DNA of 64,000 nt from Rhizobiales bacterium TNE-4 (GTDB lineage: Bacteria; Pseudomonadota; Alphaproteobacteria; Rhizobiales; Beijerinckiaceae). Under the pieces are notes generated by a model that saw nothing but the letters and a program-made list of their open reading frames with translations, was not told the origin of the DNA and did not search any database. The translations under genes and the position numbers were made by a program. How positions within the stretch are numbered: position 1 is the first letter of the stretch; the number at the start of each line of letters is the position of its first letter. Positions 54,103-62,625 of the stretch are shown here, piece by piece. Location: positions 1 to 64,000 of the forward strand of contig JAHRCV010000004.1 of NCBI GenBank assembly GCA_019083985.1, given 5' to 3'.

Positions 54103-55250
54103 TTCAAGGTCTCCTTGGCTGCTCCAGGAAGGCTTCCGCGGATCAGACGCTCCAACATTTCCATGTCAGGTTCAACTACACCCTTGAGCAGATGCGAGCT
54201 CGACGAGAGGAACGCTACCGGCGTCGAACGCAGAGCCAAGAGGCTGACCGTGCTCAATGTCAGCCGCATTTCACTCAGCTTCGTGAGAGCAACGCCATCA
54301 AGTGTCGGGTAGCGATCGAGAAGATCTTCCACCGCTTCCGTGCAGAGATTGGACGGCACGACACCGCAACGCACAAGCGGCGCCATATCGGGTGCATTGT
54401 CATTGAGGATTTCGAGGAGATCGGTCGCCTGCTCGAAATCACTCGGCATGTTGACAAAGATCGAGACCTGACGACCGGTCGAACGCGCAAATTCCGTCAG
54501 CGTGGCCGGACGCTCAATATCGATCACCGGCACATCGAGAATGCGGGCGAAGCTACGCATTTGTTCCGAAGACGCCAGACGATCATGATCGGCATTGACG
54601 AATGTGATCCGCTCATCCGGGCGGTTCATACGCAAACGCGCCGCCAATTGAGCGAGCAAAGTGGTTTTTCCAGAGCCTGACGGGCCGAGGGTGACAACAA
54701 CACGGCCCCCTTCTGGCGACAGCAAAGGTTCTTTGCACTGCATGCGCTTGGCAAGAAAGGCCGCAAATTTCTGATCGGAATGGTCGCCACCGACTGCACC
54801 CGCCTGTGCCAAGAACACAGAGATAAGGGCCGGCGAAGCGCCGGCGGAGCGCAGACCACTGACCATCAAATCAGAGGACAACATTGCTTTGATTTCGGAG
54901 AGCGATTTTTCAAGCCCTTCGATGCGCGGATCAACCGACGGTTGGACGGGCGCAGCCGCTGCCTGGGGACGGGCTGGTGCTGCAGAGGCGCGCGGCTTGG
55001 ACGATGTGGCATTTCTCTTTTTCTCGAGAAGTGCTGCAAATTCTTCGGCGCGCGCCTTGGCTGAACCGGCCGCAGCGCGCATGTCGCCAGCCTCAACCTC
55101 ATTCACCGCGTCACCGCGACTGGCAATGATTTCAATGCCGTCGCGCACTTGGCGGGTCGAGAGGATGACGGCATCCGCGCCTAATTCGCGCGTCACCTTG
55201 GCCATGGCCTCGACACTGTCTTCACCGACGATTCGGACACAATGCATCAT
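54099..55250 (-). CDS. flhF: SRP-type GTPase FlhF
   Basis: A 383-residue GTPase. The N-terminal B domain (residues 1-70) is charged, a linker rich in Ala/Pro follows to about 110, and the NG domain holds Walker A GPSGSGKTT at about residues 189-197, with DERITFVNADHDRLASSEQ and LTKLSEMRL later. It marks the pole for flagellar assembly. The gene begins 10 bases after flhA and overlaps flhG by 4. Confidence 0.93.
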   Translation of the reverse strand: MMHCVRIVGEDSVEAMAKVTRELGADAVILSTRQVRDGIEIIASRGDAVNEVEAGDMRAAAGSAKARAEEFAALLEKKRNATSSKPRASAAPARPQAAAAPVQPSVDPRIEGLEKSLSEIKAMLSSDLMVSGLRSAGASPALISVFLAQAGAVGGDHSDQKFAAFLAKRMQCKEPLLSPEGGRVVVTLGPSGSGKTTLLAQLAARLRMNRPDERITFVNADHDRLASSEQMRSFARILDVPVIDIERPATLTEFARSTGRQVSIFVNMPSDFEQATDLLEILNDNAPDMAPLVRCGVVPSNLCTEAVEDLLDRYPTLDGVALTKLSEMRLTLSTVSLLALRSTPVAFLSSSSHLLKGVVEPDMEMLERLIRGSLPGAAKETLN

Positions 55251-55260
55251 GGCATTTCAC

Positions 55261-57354
55261 TCACTGCTCGGTTGCGCCAATGACGGCGACGACGTTGATA
55301 CGTTTGGATTCAGGAATTTCGCGATAGGATAGAACAAGCGCATCTGGCACTGCCTGGCGCACGAGCGCCGAAAGATCGCGACGCAAGATCGGTGCTGTAA
55401 CGATGACGAGCGCTTTTCCTTCGTCCGCAAAGAGCCTGCTCTGTTCCTGGAAAGATTCGAGAAGCTTGCGGCCGAGACCAGGCTCGATCATGCCGGAATC
55501 GCGGCCGCCGGCGCGGGCGTTCTGAACGATGATCTGCTCAAGGCCCGAATCGAGCGTGACAACCGACAAGGCTTCTTTGGGATTGGAGACGCGCTGGACG
55601 ATAACGGGCGCAAGCGCAATGCGCGCAGCCTCGACAAGGTCGTCAAGCTCACGCCCCTTCGCACCAGCGAGCGCCTCAAGAATACGTTGCAGATCGGTGA
55701 TTGTGATTTGCTCGGCAACCAGCGCCTTAAGCACTTGCGTGAGTTGCGCCAAGGTCACGACTTTCGGCACAAGACCGGAGACAAGGTTCGGCGCGGTCTT
55801 CGAGACGTGATCGAGCAGAGCCTGCACATCGTCCTGGCCGAGCAGATCGCTCGCATGGCGCAGCAGCAATTGATTGAGATGGGTGGCAATGACCGTTGAC
55901 GGATCGACCACGGTATAGCCGGACGCCTGCGCCCGCGCGCGATCATTCTTGTCGATCCAGACGGCATCGAGGCCGAAGGTGGGATCCTTTACCTGTTCGC
56001 CCGGCAGAACAACATTGCTGGAACCGCCCTGAATAGCGAGCATCTTGCCCGTGACGATTTCATCCTCAGCAACGATCACACCGGCAATGGTGATCCGATA
56101 AGCATTGGGTTGTAGCGAAAGATTGTCGCGAATACGCACAGCAGGAATGATGAAGCCAAGATCACGCGAGGCTTGTTTACGAATACCGGTGATCCGTGCA
56201 ACGAGCGCGCTCTTACCGTCATCTTCTACGAGCGGGATGAGGCCATAGCCAACTTCCAGCATGAGCGGCGCACGCATCGACACGTCTTCGAGCGAGAGCT
56301 TGTCATCCGATTCTTCGGCATCCCCTTCGACAGCGGCTGCTTCCGCCGTTGCCGATGCCGCCGCATTCGCCTGCAGCTTGTTGCCATACCAGCCAGCTGC
56401 AGCGGCAAGGCCACCGGCCGCAAGAAACAGCATCATCGGCATGCCAGGAATGATACCAAACAGAGCGATAATGCCAGCGACCGGATACCAAGCGCGACCG
56501 CCCCCCATCTGCAGGATCATGCGATCGGTCAGATCATGCGCAGACGAGTCACGTGTGACGATGATCGCGGTGGCAAGCGAGAGCAGAAGCGACGGGATCT
56601 GAGCGACGAGACCATCGCCGATCGTCAGCGTAATGTAGATCTGAGCCGCTTTGCCGAGCGACATATTGTATTTCATCATGCCGATGATGAGGCCACCGAT
56701 GATGTTGATGGCGAGAATGAGAAGGCCGGCAATCGCATCGCCCTTCACGAATTTCGTCGCACCGTCCATCGAGCCGTAAAAATCGGCTTCGCGTGATACT
56801 TCTTCGCGGCGTCTTTTGGCTTCTTCCGGCGTCAGCAAGCCGGCATTGAGTTCCGCGTCGATCGCCATCTGCTTGCCGGGCATCGCGTCGAGGGTAAAGC
56901 GCGCGGACACTTCAGACACGCGGCCCGTGCCTTTCACGATCACGGCAAGGTTGATGATGATGAGGATCAGGAAGACGAGGATGCCGATGACGAAATTGCC
57001 GCCGATGATAAACTCGCCGAAGGATTTGATCACCTGACCGGCAGCATCCGTTCCCTTATGTCCGTCCGTCAGCACGACGCGGGTGGAGGCGACGTTCAGC
57101 GCCAAGCGCAGGATGGTCGCAAACAGAAGAATGGTCGGGAACGAGGAGAAATCGAGCGGGCGATAGGTGTTCAGGCTCACCATCAGAATGACGAGCCCGA
57201 GCACGATGTTAAATGTGAAGAAGACGTCGAGCATGGTGGGCGGAACTGGCACCACCATCATCAGGATCAGCGCGATCAGGGCCAACGGCATCATGAGGGC
57301 CCGTGAATTCGCCCCAAGGCCGCCCTGTCGAGATATCGCCGCCGTATCGGACAC
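55261..57354 (-). CDS. flhA: Flagellar export component FlhA
   Basis: A 697-residue export-gate protein. The N-terminal half has eight membrane segments with RPLDFSSFPTILLFATILRLALNVASTRVVL and the FHIPEP-type loop (EVSARFTLDAMPGKQMAIDAELNAGLLT). The C-terminal cytoplasmic domain starts at about residue 350. Normal length. First gene of flhA-flhF-flhG-fliA on the minus strand, with a sigma-54 promoter 97 bases upstream. Confidence 0.96.
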   Translation of the reverse strand: MSDTAAISRQGGLGANSRALMMPLALIALILMMVVPVPPTMLDVFFTFNIVLGLVILMVSLNTYRPLDFSSFPTILLFATILRLALNVASTRVVLTDGHKGTDAAGQVIKSFGEFIIGGNFVIGILVFLILIIINLAVIVKGTGRVSEVSARFTLDAMPGKQMAIDAELNAGLLTPEEAKRRREEVSREADFYGSMDGATKFVKGDAIAGLLILAINIIGGLIIGMMKYNMSLGKAAQIYITLTIGDGLVAQIPSLLLSLATAIIVTRDSSAHDLTDRMILQMGGGRAWYPVAGIIALFGIIPGMPMMLFLAAGGLAAAAGWYGNKLQANAAASATAEAAAVEGDAEESDDKLSLEDVSMRAPLMLEVGYGLIPLVEDDGKSALVARITGIRKQASRDLGFIIPAVRIRDNLSLQPNAYRITIAGVIVAEDEIVTGKMLAIQGGSSNVVLPGEQVKDPTFGLDAVWIDKNDRARAQASGYTVVDPSTVIATHLNQLLLRHASDLLGQDDVQALLDHVSKTAPNLVSGLVPKVVTLAQLTQVLKALVAEQITITDLQRILEALAGAKGRELDDLVEAARIALAPVIVQRVSNPKEALSVVTLDSGLEQIIVQNARAGGRDSGMIEPGLGRKLLESFQEQSRLFADEGKALVIVTAPILRRDLSALVRQAVPDALVLSYREIPESKRINVVAVIGATEQ

Positions 57355-57449
57355 GCTTCTTTGCTCCTGTCGAATTTCCGTCGTCTTCAGCCCGTCTTGT
57401 CTGAATTTCGACGGGAAAAGGGCCGGAAACCCCTGCTCGGAAGGGTCTT

Positions 57450-57465
57450 TGCAACGACCATGCCA
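57450..57465 (-). promoter_or_regulatory. Sigma-54 promoter of flhA-fliA operon
   Basis: Minus strand TGGCATGGTCGTTGCA: GG-N10-GC spacing, perfect -12, one change in -24. Confidence 0.85.
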
Positions 57466-57478
57466 GCGATTTTGGGTG

Positions 57479-57494
57479 CGGCACGCTTCTTGCT
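57479..57494 (+). promoter_or_regulatory. Sigma-54 promoter of flgP operon
   Basis: CGGCACGCTTCTTGCT: GG-N10-GC spacing, perfect -12, only the first base differs. It is back to back with the flhA promoter, 13 bases apart. Confidence 0.82.
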
Positions 57495-57529
57495 GACCCG
57501 TTTACGCAACGGTTCGAAAGGACATTTCC

Positions 57530-57958
57530 GTGCGTAAATTCGTCCCCGTACTGGCTCTTTCGCTGCTCGCAGGCGGCTGCGTCTCCATGGGTGGCGCAGT
57601 GCCGGTGGATGCCGAGGGCAATCCAGTCCCGCTGCGAGGCACGGGCTATGCCACGATTTCGGTGCAGCCGGGCCGAAGCGCCAATCAAAAGCAAATCATC
57701 GCCATCCGGGCTGCCAAGATCTCGGCCATGCGCGACCTCGCCGAGAAGATTTATGGTGCCCAGATCGATGCGGCATCGTCCTCGGTCCAGGGCCGGATGC
57801 AGGGCGATTATGTGCGCGCCAACATCGAAGGCATCGTTCGGGGTGCACGCACCGTCAAGATCGGCCTCATCCGCAAGGATGTTTACGAGGTCGTTCTTGA
57901 AGTCGATCCGCAGGACGTTGCGGCCATGCGGCTCAATCCCCGCCCGGTTTATCGGTGA
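57530..57958 (+). CDS. flgP: LPP20-family lipoprotein FlgP-like (H-ring)
   Basis: A 142-residue secreted lipoprotein. The signal ends LSLLAGGC, so C17 is the likely lipid site. The mature part has the LPP20 pattern: GYATISVQPGRSANQKQIIAIRAAKISAMRDLAEKIYG. In Vibrio FlgP forms part of the outer-membrane H ring together with FlgO and FlgT. Here flgT follows 8 bases on. No flgO was found in the window. The gene starts 35 bases after the sigma-54 promoter. Confidence 0.75.
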   Translation: MRKFVPVLALSLLAGGCVSMGGAVPVDAEGNPVPLRGTGYATISVQPGRSANQKQIIAIRAAKISAMRDLAEKIYGAQIDAASSSVQGRMQGDYVRANIEGIVRGARTVKIGLIRKDVYEVVLEVDPQDVAAMRLNPRPVYR

Positions 57959-57966
57959 GGTTTGCC

Positions 57967-59067
57967 ATGAAGCGCGTCTTCTTCGTTCTTACTCTCCTTG
58001 CCTCGGCCTTCTGCGCGGCCCCGCCCGCCGAAGCGACGCTCCGGGTCGTCAAGGGTGAAGGCTGGGCTCCCATTTCCGGCAATGCGACGGCCGCCGCCCG
58101 CGAACGCGCTTTGGCAGCTGCGCTTTACGATGCGGCAAGCCGTCTCCAATCGAAGGTGCGCGGCGCAAGCCAGCTCAATACGCAGGGTCGCCTGTCCGAG
58201 GAGATGAGCATCACGGTTGCGGCCCAGCTCAAGGGTTATGAGATCATCAAGGACGGCCAGATGGGCTCGAATTGGATGATCGTTGTCGAGGCTATTGGCG
58301 AAGGCGAAAATGAGGGACCTTGCGACCCCAACCGCCGCGTCGACCTCGATATGCGCCATATCGGGATCCGAGTGGCCCCCGGAATCCAAGGCCATGCCAA
58401 TGCCGCCATTCATGAAGGGCTAGCGCGCGGGATCGAGGCTCTCGCCACCGGCGGGACCTATGTTGTCGCAGACCAACGCTTCTTGCCGCCGCTTCGGGGC
58501 GCTGAGCGTAACCATGCGTCAAGCCTCGATTACGCGACACAGGTCTCAGGCGCATTGCCGAGCCAAGCAGGCTATTCCCTCTCAGGGACCATCATCGCGG
58601 AAATCGACCGTGGCGATTATTACATCGCCCAGAAGACCGCGATCAATGTCACTATCAACTTGAAATTACGTGATAATTTCAATGGTGTGGTGATCGCCAA
58701 CATCCAAGAACAGCAGGTCATCCCCGGCTCGACCACGGTCTACGGCTTGCCGCGGAGTGGGTTCGACAACCTGCCCAAGGTCAATATCGCGCCCCTGTTC
58801 CAGAAGGTACAGGCCGCGCTCGACAGCGTCTTGGCCTGCAAGCCGCTGCGCGCGGTGGTGATCGCCAAGAATGGCAACAAGCTCGTGCTCTCTGCCGGCC
58901 TCGATAATGGTGTTCAGCCCGGGGATTACTTCCTCGTGAACCCAAAAGGCCGCGACAGCTGGCAAATCCTGAAAATCGAAGACGCGTCTGCTGGCCGCGC
59001 CATCGCCCGGCCGATCCGGCCCGGTCGACAGGTTCCGGTCAATTCTCTCGTCGAAATGCTGCTGTAG
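57967..59067 (+). CDS. flgT: FlgT-like H-ring protein
   Basis: A 366-residue periplasmic protein. The ATG at 57967 gives a signal peptide (MKRVFFVLTLLASAFCAAPPAEA). Domains: FlgT_N from about 25 (LRVVKGEGWAPISGNATAAARERALAAAL), a middle domain with FlgT_M-like GTYVVADQRFLPP, and a C-terminal FlgT_C-like block (VVIAKNGNKLVLSAGLDNGVQPGDYFLV). FlgT builds the H ring of Vibrio and, in that genus, helps anchor the stator ring. Found in a non-vibrio here. Downstream are flgA and flgM. Confidence 0.75.
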   Translation: MKRVFFVLTLLASAFCAAPPAEATLRVVKGEGWAPISGNATAAARERALAAALYDAASRLQSKVRGASQLNTQGRLSEEMSITVAAQLKGYEIIKDGQMGSNWMIVVEAIGEGENEGPCDPNRRVDLDMRHIGIRVAPGIQGHANAAIHEGLARGIEALATGGTYVVADQRFLPPLRGAERNHASSLDYATQVSGALPSQAGYSLSGTIIAEIDRGDYYIAQKTAINVTINLKLRDNFNGVVIANIQEQQVIPGSTTVYGLPRSGFDNLPKVNIAPLFQKVQAALDSVLACKPLRAVVIAKNGNKLVLSAGLDNGVQPGDYFLVNPKGRDSWQILKIEDASAGRAIARPIRPGRQVPVNSLVEMLL

Positions 59068-59077
59068 GAGACTGCCC

Positions 59078-59788
59078 ATGGTTCGCCCTCTCCTCATCCT
59101 CGCGCTGGCGTTCAATGCAACGTCTGCACTCGCCAATACTGACAAGTGGGGTCCCGATGATCTGCGCCGGGTGCTCGCTAATTGGCTCGAGCAGCAGGGG
59201 ACGCCTGTTCCCAACTTTGCGTCGATCGGGCCACTTGATCCGCGCATGCAGGTTTCGCCCTGTGATGCGCCGGAAATCAATGTCCGCAGTGCCGCCTCGA
59301 CGTCTTATGTCCTGCGCTGCAAATCTCCCGAGACCTGGCAATATGTTCTGCGGCTCGATGGCGACCAACGCGCCTTCTCGCCAGAGCCACGCCAGCAAGG
59401 ACAATTTGGCACGATCATCGTGCCGCGGGCCATGATTCAGGCGGGTACCGTGCTTAAAGCCGACATGCTGGAAGAAAAACCAGCCACCGGCGCCGCTCCG
59501 CCGCAAGCATTCCGCTCCGTGGCCGATGCCGTGGGCCTGCGCGCCACAGGCAATATCCAACCGGGCATCGCGCTGACGCAGCGGCATGTGGCCAAGACAC
59601 CAAGCGTTTTAAAAGGCGAGACCGTGACCGTTATGGCGGGAGGCACAGGCTTCCAGATTGCCATGCCCGGCCGCGCCGAACAGGACGGCTACGAAGGCGA
59701 TCTGATTACCGTACGGAATCCGAGCAGCGGCAAGACCGTTACCGGTCGCCTTGAACCGGGGAGAACTGTCTATGTCAGACAATTCTAA
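59078..59788 (+). CDS. flgA: P-ring assembly chaperone FlgA
   Basis: A 236-residue periplasmic chaperone for FlgI. Signal peptide MVRPLLILALAFNATSALA. The SAF/FlgA domain has the segment VPRAMIQAGTVLKADML and GMNIQPGIALTQRHV-type block (TGNIQPGIALTQRHVAKT) with KGETVTVMAGGTGFQIAMPGRA and the final GRLEPGRTVYVRQF. It lies apart from flgI-flgH, in the flgP operon, 10 bases after flgT. Confidence 0.88.
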   Translation: MVRPLLILALAFNATSALANTDKWGPDDLRRVLANWLEQQGTPVPNFASIGPLDPRMQVSPCDAPEINVRSAASTSYVLRCKSPETWQYVLRLDGDQRAFSPEPRQQGQFGTIIVPRAMIQAGTVLKADMLEEKPATGAAPPQAFRSVADAVGLRATGNIQPGIALTQRHVAKTPSVLKGETVTVMAGGTGFQIAMPGRAEQDGYEGDLITVRNPSSGKTVTGRLEPGRTVYVRQF

Positions 59789-59866
59789 CACTGTGCAGAA
59801 CCACACAATGGGGCTAAACAAATGGCTCCGGCACCCGTCTTACGGGTTAGAGAAGGGACTAATCCA

Positions 59867-60163
59867 ATGATCGACGGGATCCGCCAGAACCTGACCTATC
59901 TTGATCCGAGCAGCCGCAAGGGTGCGAAGGCCGAGAATGCGAATGGTGCCACCGCCAAGCCGGCCACGCTGTCGATTGGCCCGGGTGCCGAACTCGTCGA
60001 GATCAGCGCTTCGGCCAGCCGAGCAGCAACCGGCGCGCCGATTGATAAATCCCGCATCGAGGCCATCCGCGACGCGATCCGCCGCAATGCCTATCCGCTG
60101 GATTTCGAGAAGCTCGCCGAGCGTATGATCGAAACCGACATGGGATTGGCCTCGGGGAAGTGA
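59867..60163 (+). CDS. flgM: Anti-sigma-28 factor FlgM
   Basis: A 98-residue protein. The N-terminal half is low in order; the C-terminal half carries the FlgM helices (IDKSRIEAIRDAIRRNAYPLDFEKLAERMIE). It binds FliA until it is exported through the finished hook. The ATG at 59867 follows GAAGGG; the frame open back to 59822 overlaps a small hairpin (ACCCGTCTTACGGGT) that may hinder translation or lie in the leader. Confidence 0.85.
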   Translation: MIDGIRQNLTYLDPSSRKGAKAENANGATAKPATLSIGPGAELVEISASASRAATGAPIDKSRIEAIRDAIRRNAYPLDFEKLAERMIETDMGLASGK

Positions 60164-60451
60164 ATGACGGAAGATCCGGTTAGGGATCTCACACACCTTC
60201 GCCATCAGTTTGTCGCGTTGCGTCACGCTCTTGCCACTCATGATGTGGCGGCGATTGACGCAGCGACCGACGCTTTGCGTCAAGCACTCAGCACAATTCC
60301 ATCCCATCCGTCCGTCTCAGCCGAGACCCAAGCGCTCGTGCGTGATATCGCAGCACTTAGCGGCGAAGTCGAAGCGACGCTCGCATCGCGTCTGCAAGCA
60401 TTCGATCTTGTGATTGAAGCGCTGCGCGCCGAGGAAGGCACACGCCCATGA
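60164..60451 (+). CDS. FlgN-like chaperone candidate
   Basis: A 95-residue helical protein directly after the flgM stop. It has a heptad pattern (LTHLRHQFVALRHALATHDVAAIDAATDALRQAL) like the FlgN chaperone for FlgK and FlgL, which commonly follows flgM. Similarity is weak; position carries the call. Its stop overlaps the next start (ATGA). Confidence 0.55.
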   Translation: MTEDPVRDLTHLRHQFVALRHALATHDVAAIDAATDALRQALSTIPSHPSVSAETQALVRDIAALSGEVEATLASRLQAFDLVIEALRAEEGTRP

Positions 60452-60864
60452 CCATCTCAAGCGAACTCCTGATAGGCCTTGTGGCCGGGATCGCGATTGC
60501 CGTCATAGCGCTTCTGATTGTGCGCGGCCGCGCCATGCTGCAGCGCCGCCCCAGTGTCAAGGCGGTCGCGTCCGACCCCCGCGTCGAACAGCTCGCCACC
60601 CGCGTTGGTATGCTTGAAAAACAATTGCAGCTCACACGGCTCGATCTGGAACAGGCGCTGACCGCAGCATCGGATTCGTTGCGCGCCGACATCAAGCTCA
60701 TTCAAATGCAAACCCAATCCGTCCGCGGCGCGGCCGAAACTGACGTCGTCGATCTGGCTGTCCGGCTTGCACGCGAAGGTGTTGATGCTGATGATATCGC
60801 TCGCCGCACCGGACTACCGAAAGATCTGATCGAGTCGATCCGCGTCCTGCACAATGCAGGCTGA
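60448..60864 (+). CDS. DUF2802-like membrane-anchored flagellar protein
   Basis: A 138-residue protein. One membrane segment (SELLIGLVAGIAIAVIALLIV) is followed by a coiled coil (LATRVGMLEKQLQLTRLDLEQ) and a C-terminal domain of the DUF2802 type (VVDLAVRLAREGVDADDIARRTGLPKDLIESIRVL). Members of this family are known near polar flagellar genes; the function is not clear. It overlaps the FlgN-like gene by 4 bases. Confidence 0.7.
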   Translation: MTISSELLIGLVAGIAIAVIALLIVRGRAMLQRRPSVKAVASDPRVEQLATRVGMLEKQLQLTRLDLEQALTAASDSLRADIKLIQMQTQSVRGAAETDVVDLAVRLAREGVDADDIARRTGLPKDLIESIRVLHNAG

Positions 60865-60872
60865 GTTTTCGA

Positions 60873-61577
60873 TCAGGCGGGATCGAGCGCTGGTGTTGGC
60901 GCTGGATTGACAGCGGGCTTCGGCTTACGCGCTTCGCGATTGCGCTTCAGCGTTTCGACTTCAAGTGCTGCGGCATCGCTCAGGCTGGCAACAATGACTT
61001 CGCCACGCCGTGCATAACCTTGTTTTTCGGCAGCACTTTTGACGAGATAACTGCCTGATGTGAGCACTGGCAGCGACGTAACAATGTAAGTCAAGATGAA
61101 CGGCACCACGCCCATGAAAGCTGCGATGCCATAAACGAGAACCGCACCGGTCAACATCTGCCACAGACGATATCGCGCATAGAGCAGAACAGGGATCAAA
61201 GTCCACATCGACGAAATACGTTCTGGCACAAGCATCAGCGATCCATCGGACTGCATCCCGCTGGTGCAGCGGATCCAATGGCCATCATCAACGGGGATGC
61301 TGACATTCTCGAGCGGTGTTGCCGGCTCAAACGTCGCACCTTCAAGGCCTTCACGCGGTTGCAACTTGAAATAAACGTCACCGCGCATCAGCACGAGCCA
61401 ATCAGAGCCGCCAATTCGCTGCAGAAGCTCCGGATCATCGCGTAGGGCGGATGTTTTATGCTGACCAAACATCAGCACAAGATCACCCGCGACGAGACCG
61501 CTGCGTTCCGCTGGCGTATAGCGGCCAACGGCCGCGACGACGACAGGCTCATCAAAGCTTCGTGTCTCGTATTTCAT
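60873..61577 (-). CDS. Membrane protein with an N-terminal PDZ-like segment
   Basis: A 234-residue protein. Residues 1-60 resemble a PDZ domain (VGRYTPAERSGLVAGDLVLMFGQ), followed by two or three membrane segments around residues 120-180 (LTGAVLVYGIAAFMGVVPFILTYIV). The tail is basic and proline-rich. It is the last gene of the fliR-flhB operon in this window and starts 11 bases after the coiled-coil gene. Not a family I can name. Confidence 0.6.
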   Translation of the reverse strand: MKYETRSFDEPVVVAAVGRYTPAERSGLVAGDLVLMFGQHKTSALRDDPELLQRIGGSDWLVLMRGDVYFKLQPREGLEGATFEPATPLENVSIPVDDGHWIRCTSGMQSDGSLMLVPERISSMWTLIPVLLYARYRLWQMLTGAVLVYGIAAFMGVVPFILTYIVTSLPVLTSGSYLVKSAAEKQGYARRGEVIVASLSDAAALEVETLKRNREARKPKPAVNPAPTPALDPA

Positions 61578-61588
61578 CCTTCAGCGCC

Positions 61589-62437
61589 TCACGGATAGGT
61601 GATCGGCGGTTCGGTGCGTCGCGGCACCGACGCTGTCGTGCGCGGCTGACGCACCGTCGCTTGCGGAATGGGTGGCTTCAATTGCGTGTTAGCGGCTGCA
61701 GCAGGCGCCGCCGCGGCTGAGGATTTCAGGGCGTTCAATTGGCCAATCATTTCACTCAGACGCGTATTGAGCGCCTTTTGCGCAGTCTGTAACTCATCAA
61801 CGGACTGCTTGATCTGATTGATCGTCTTATCTGTGTTGGCGGCAAGTGTGACTTTGGCGCTCATCGCATTTTGCGACACTTGCAAGGCTTGCATTTGCTT
61901 TTTGAGTTCTTCGGCATTGGCTGAAACATTCGTAAGCGCCTGCATGGTCGCTTTCGAGGTTTCCGTCATTTGCTTGGACGTTGCCGTCAGTGCATTGATC
62001 TCGCCCGCAAAAACGAGGAGGCCATCGCGGTTCGTCTTCGCCATCAACTCAAACTCGTTGAGCGAGCGTTTGTAGAAAACGAGGGCTCCGAACACGCCAA
62101 CGCTCGCGCAGAGCAGGATTAGCACGGTCGCGTAGAACAAGATCATGTTGTTGCGGCGATTGCGTTGAATGAATGTGCCAACCTCGCCACGCAGGCGTTG
62201 GATCTCCTGCGCGGAATCAACCGCCGTCCCCGCGGCCGCAAGCGCCAATTCGATGGCTTCATCGAGCCGCGGCTTCGACGGTTCGGCGGCAGCGTCACTC
62301 TTGGCGGCCTTCACTTTTTCGGCCACGGCTTCTGCCTTGGCTTCAACGGTGTCCTTCGCCGCTTCCGGTGCCGCCTCTTTCGCGGGTTCAGCCTTCTTGG
62401 CGGCGGCCTTGGCATCCTTTTTCGGTGCGTCGCTCAT
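61589..62437 (-). CDS. Single-pass coiled-coil protein of unknown function
   Basis: A 282-residue protein. An Ala/Lys/Glu-rich N-terminal stretch (1-55), one membrane segment near residues 97-120 (MILFYATVLILLCASVGVFGALVFY) and a long coiled coil (TKQMTETSKATMQALTNVSANAEELKKQMQAL) lead to a Pro/Thr-rich tail. The ATG overlaps the stop of the small cysteine protein (ATGA). A flagellar role is suggested by the operon only. Confidence 0.65.
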   Translation of the reverse strand: MSDAPKKDAKAAAKKAEPAKEAAPEAAKDTVEAKAEAVAEKVKAAKSDAAAEPSKPRLDEAIELALAAAGTAVDSAQEIQRLRGEVGTFIQRNRRNNMILFYATVLILLCASVGVFGALVFYKRSLNEFELMAKTNRDGLLVFAGEINALTATSKQMTETSKATMQALTNVSANAEELKKQMQALQVSQNAMSAKVTLAANTDKTINQIKQSVDELQTAQKALNTRLSEMIGQLNALKSSAAAAPAAAANTQLKPPIPQATVRQPRTTASVPRRTEPPITYP

Positions 62438-62625
62438 CTCTGCCTTCCATTCTGAGCCAGCTTCTGGCGCGGTTCATGACGCTGGCAGCGCGTGCCAGAG
62501 CTTGCCATGACTTCAAGCGCTGGCAATTGGCGCGATGTAAATCCAAAAGCACGGCAACCATAAGGCCGCTGTACATCGTAAGTCACCATCATGTGACGGC
62601 ACCCAAAACAGCTGGGGGTGTTCAT
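62434..62625 (-). CDS. Small four-cysteine protein coupled to flhB
   Basis: A 63-residue protein with CFGC near the start, then YGCRAFGF and a final cysteine (SSGTRC). This C-x-x-C ... C ... C spacing is shared by a family of short conserved proteins (consensus near CxxC, GCRAYGFKT, P.., SG.PC). Its ATG overlaps the flhB stop by 4 bases (62622-62625) and its stop overlaps the next start by 4. This makes it a real, translationally coupled gene rather than a shadow. It may bind zinc; the function is unknown. Confidence 0.75.
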   Translation of the reverse strand: MNTPSCFGCRHMMVTYDVQRPYGCRAFGFTSRQLPALEVMASSGTRCQRHEPRQKLAQNGRQR

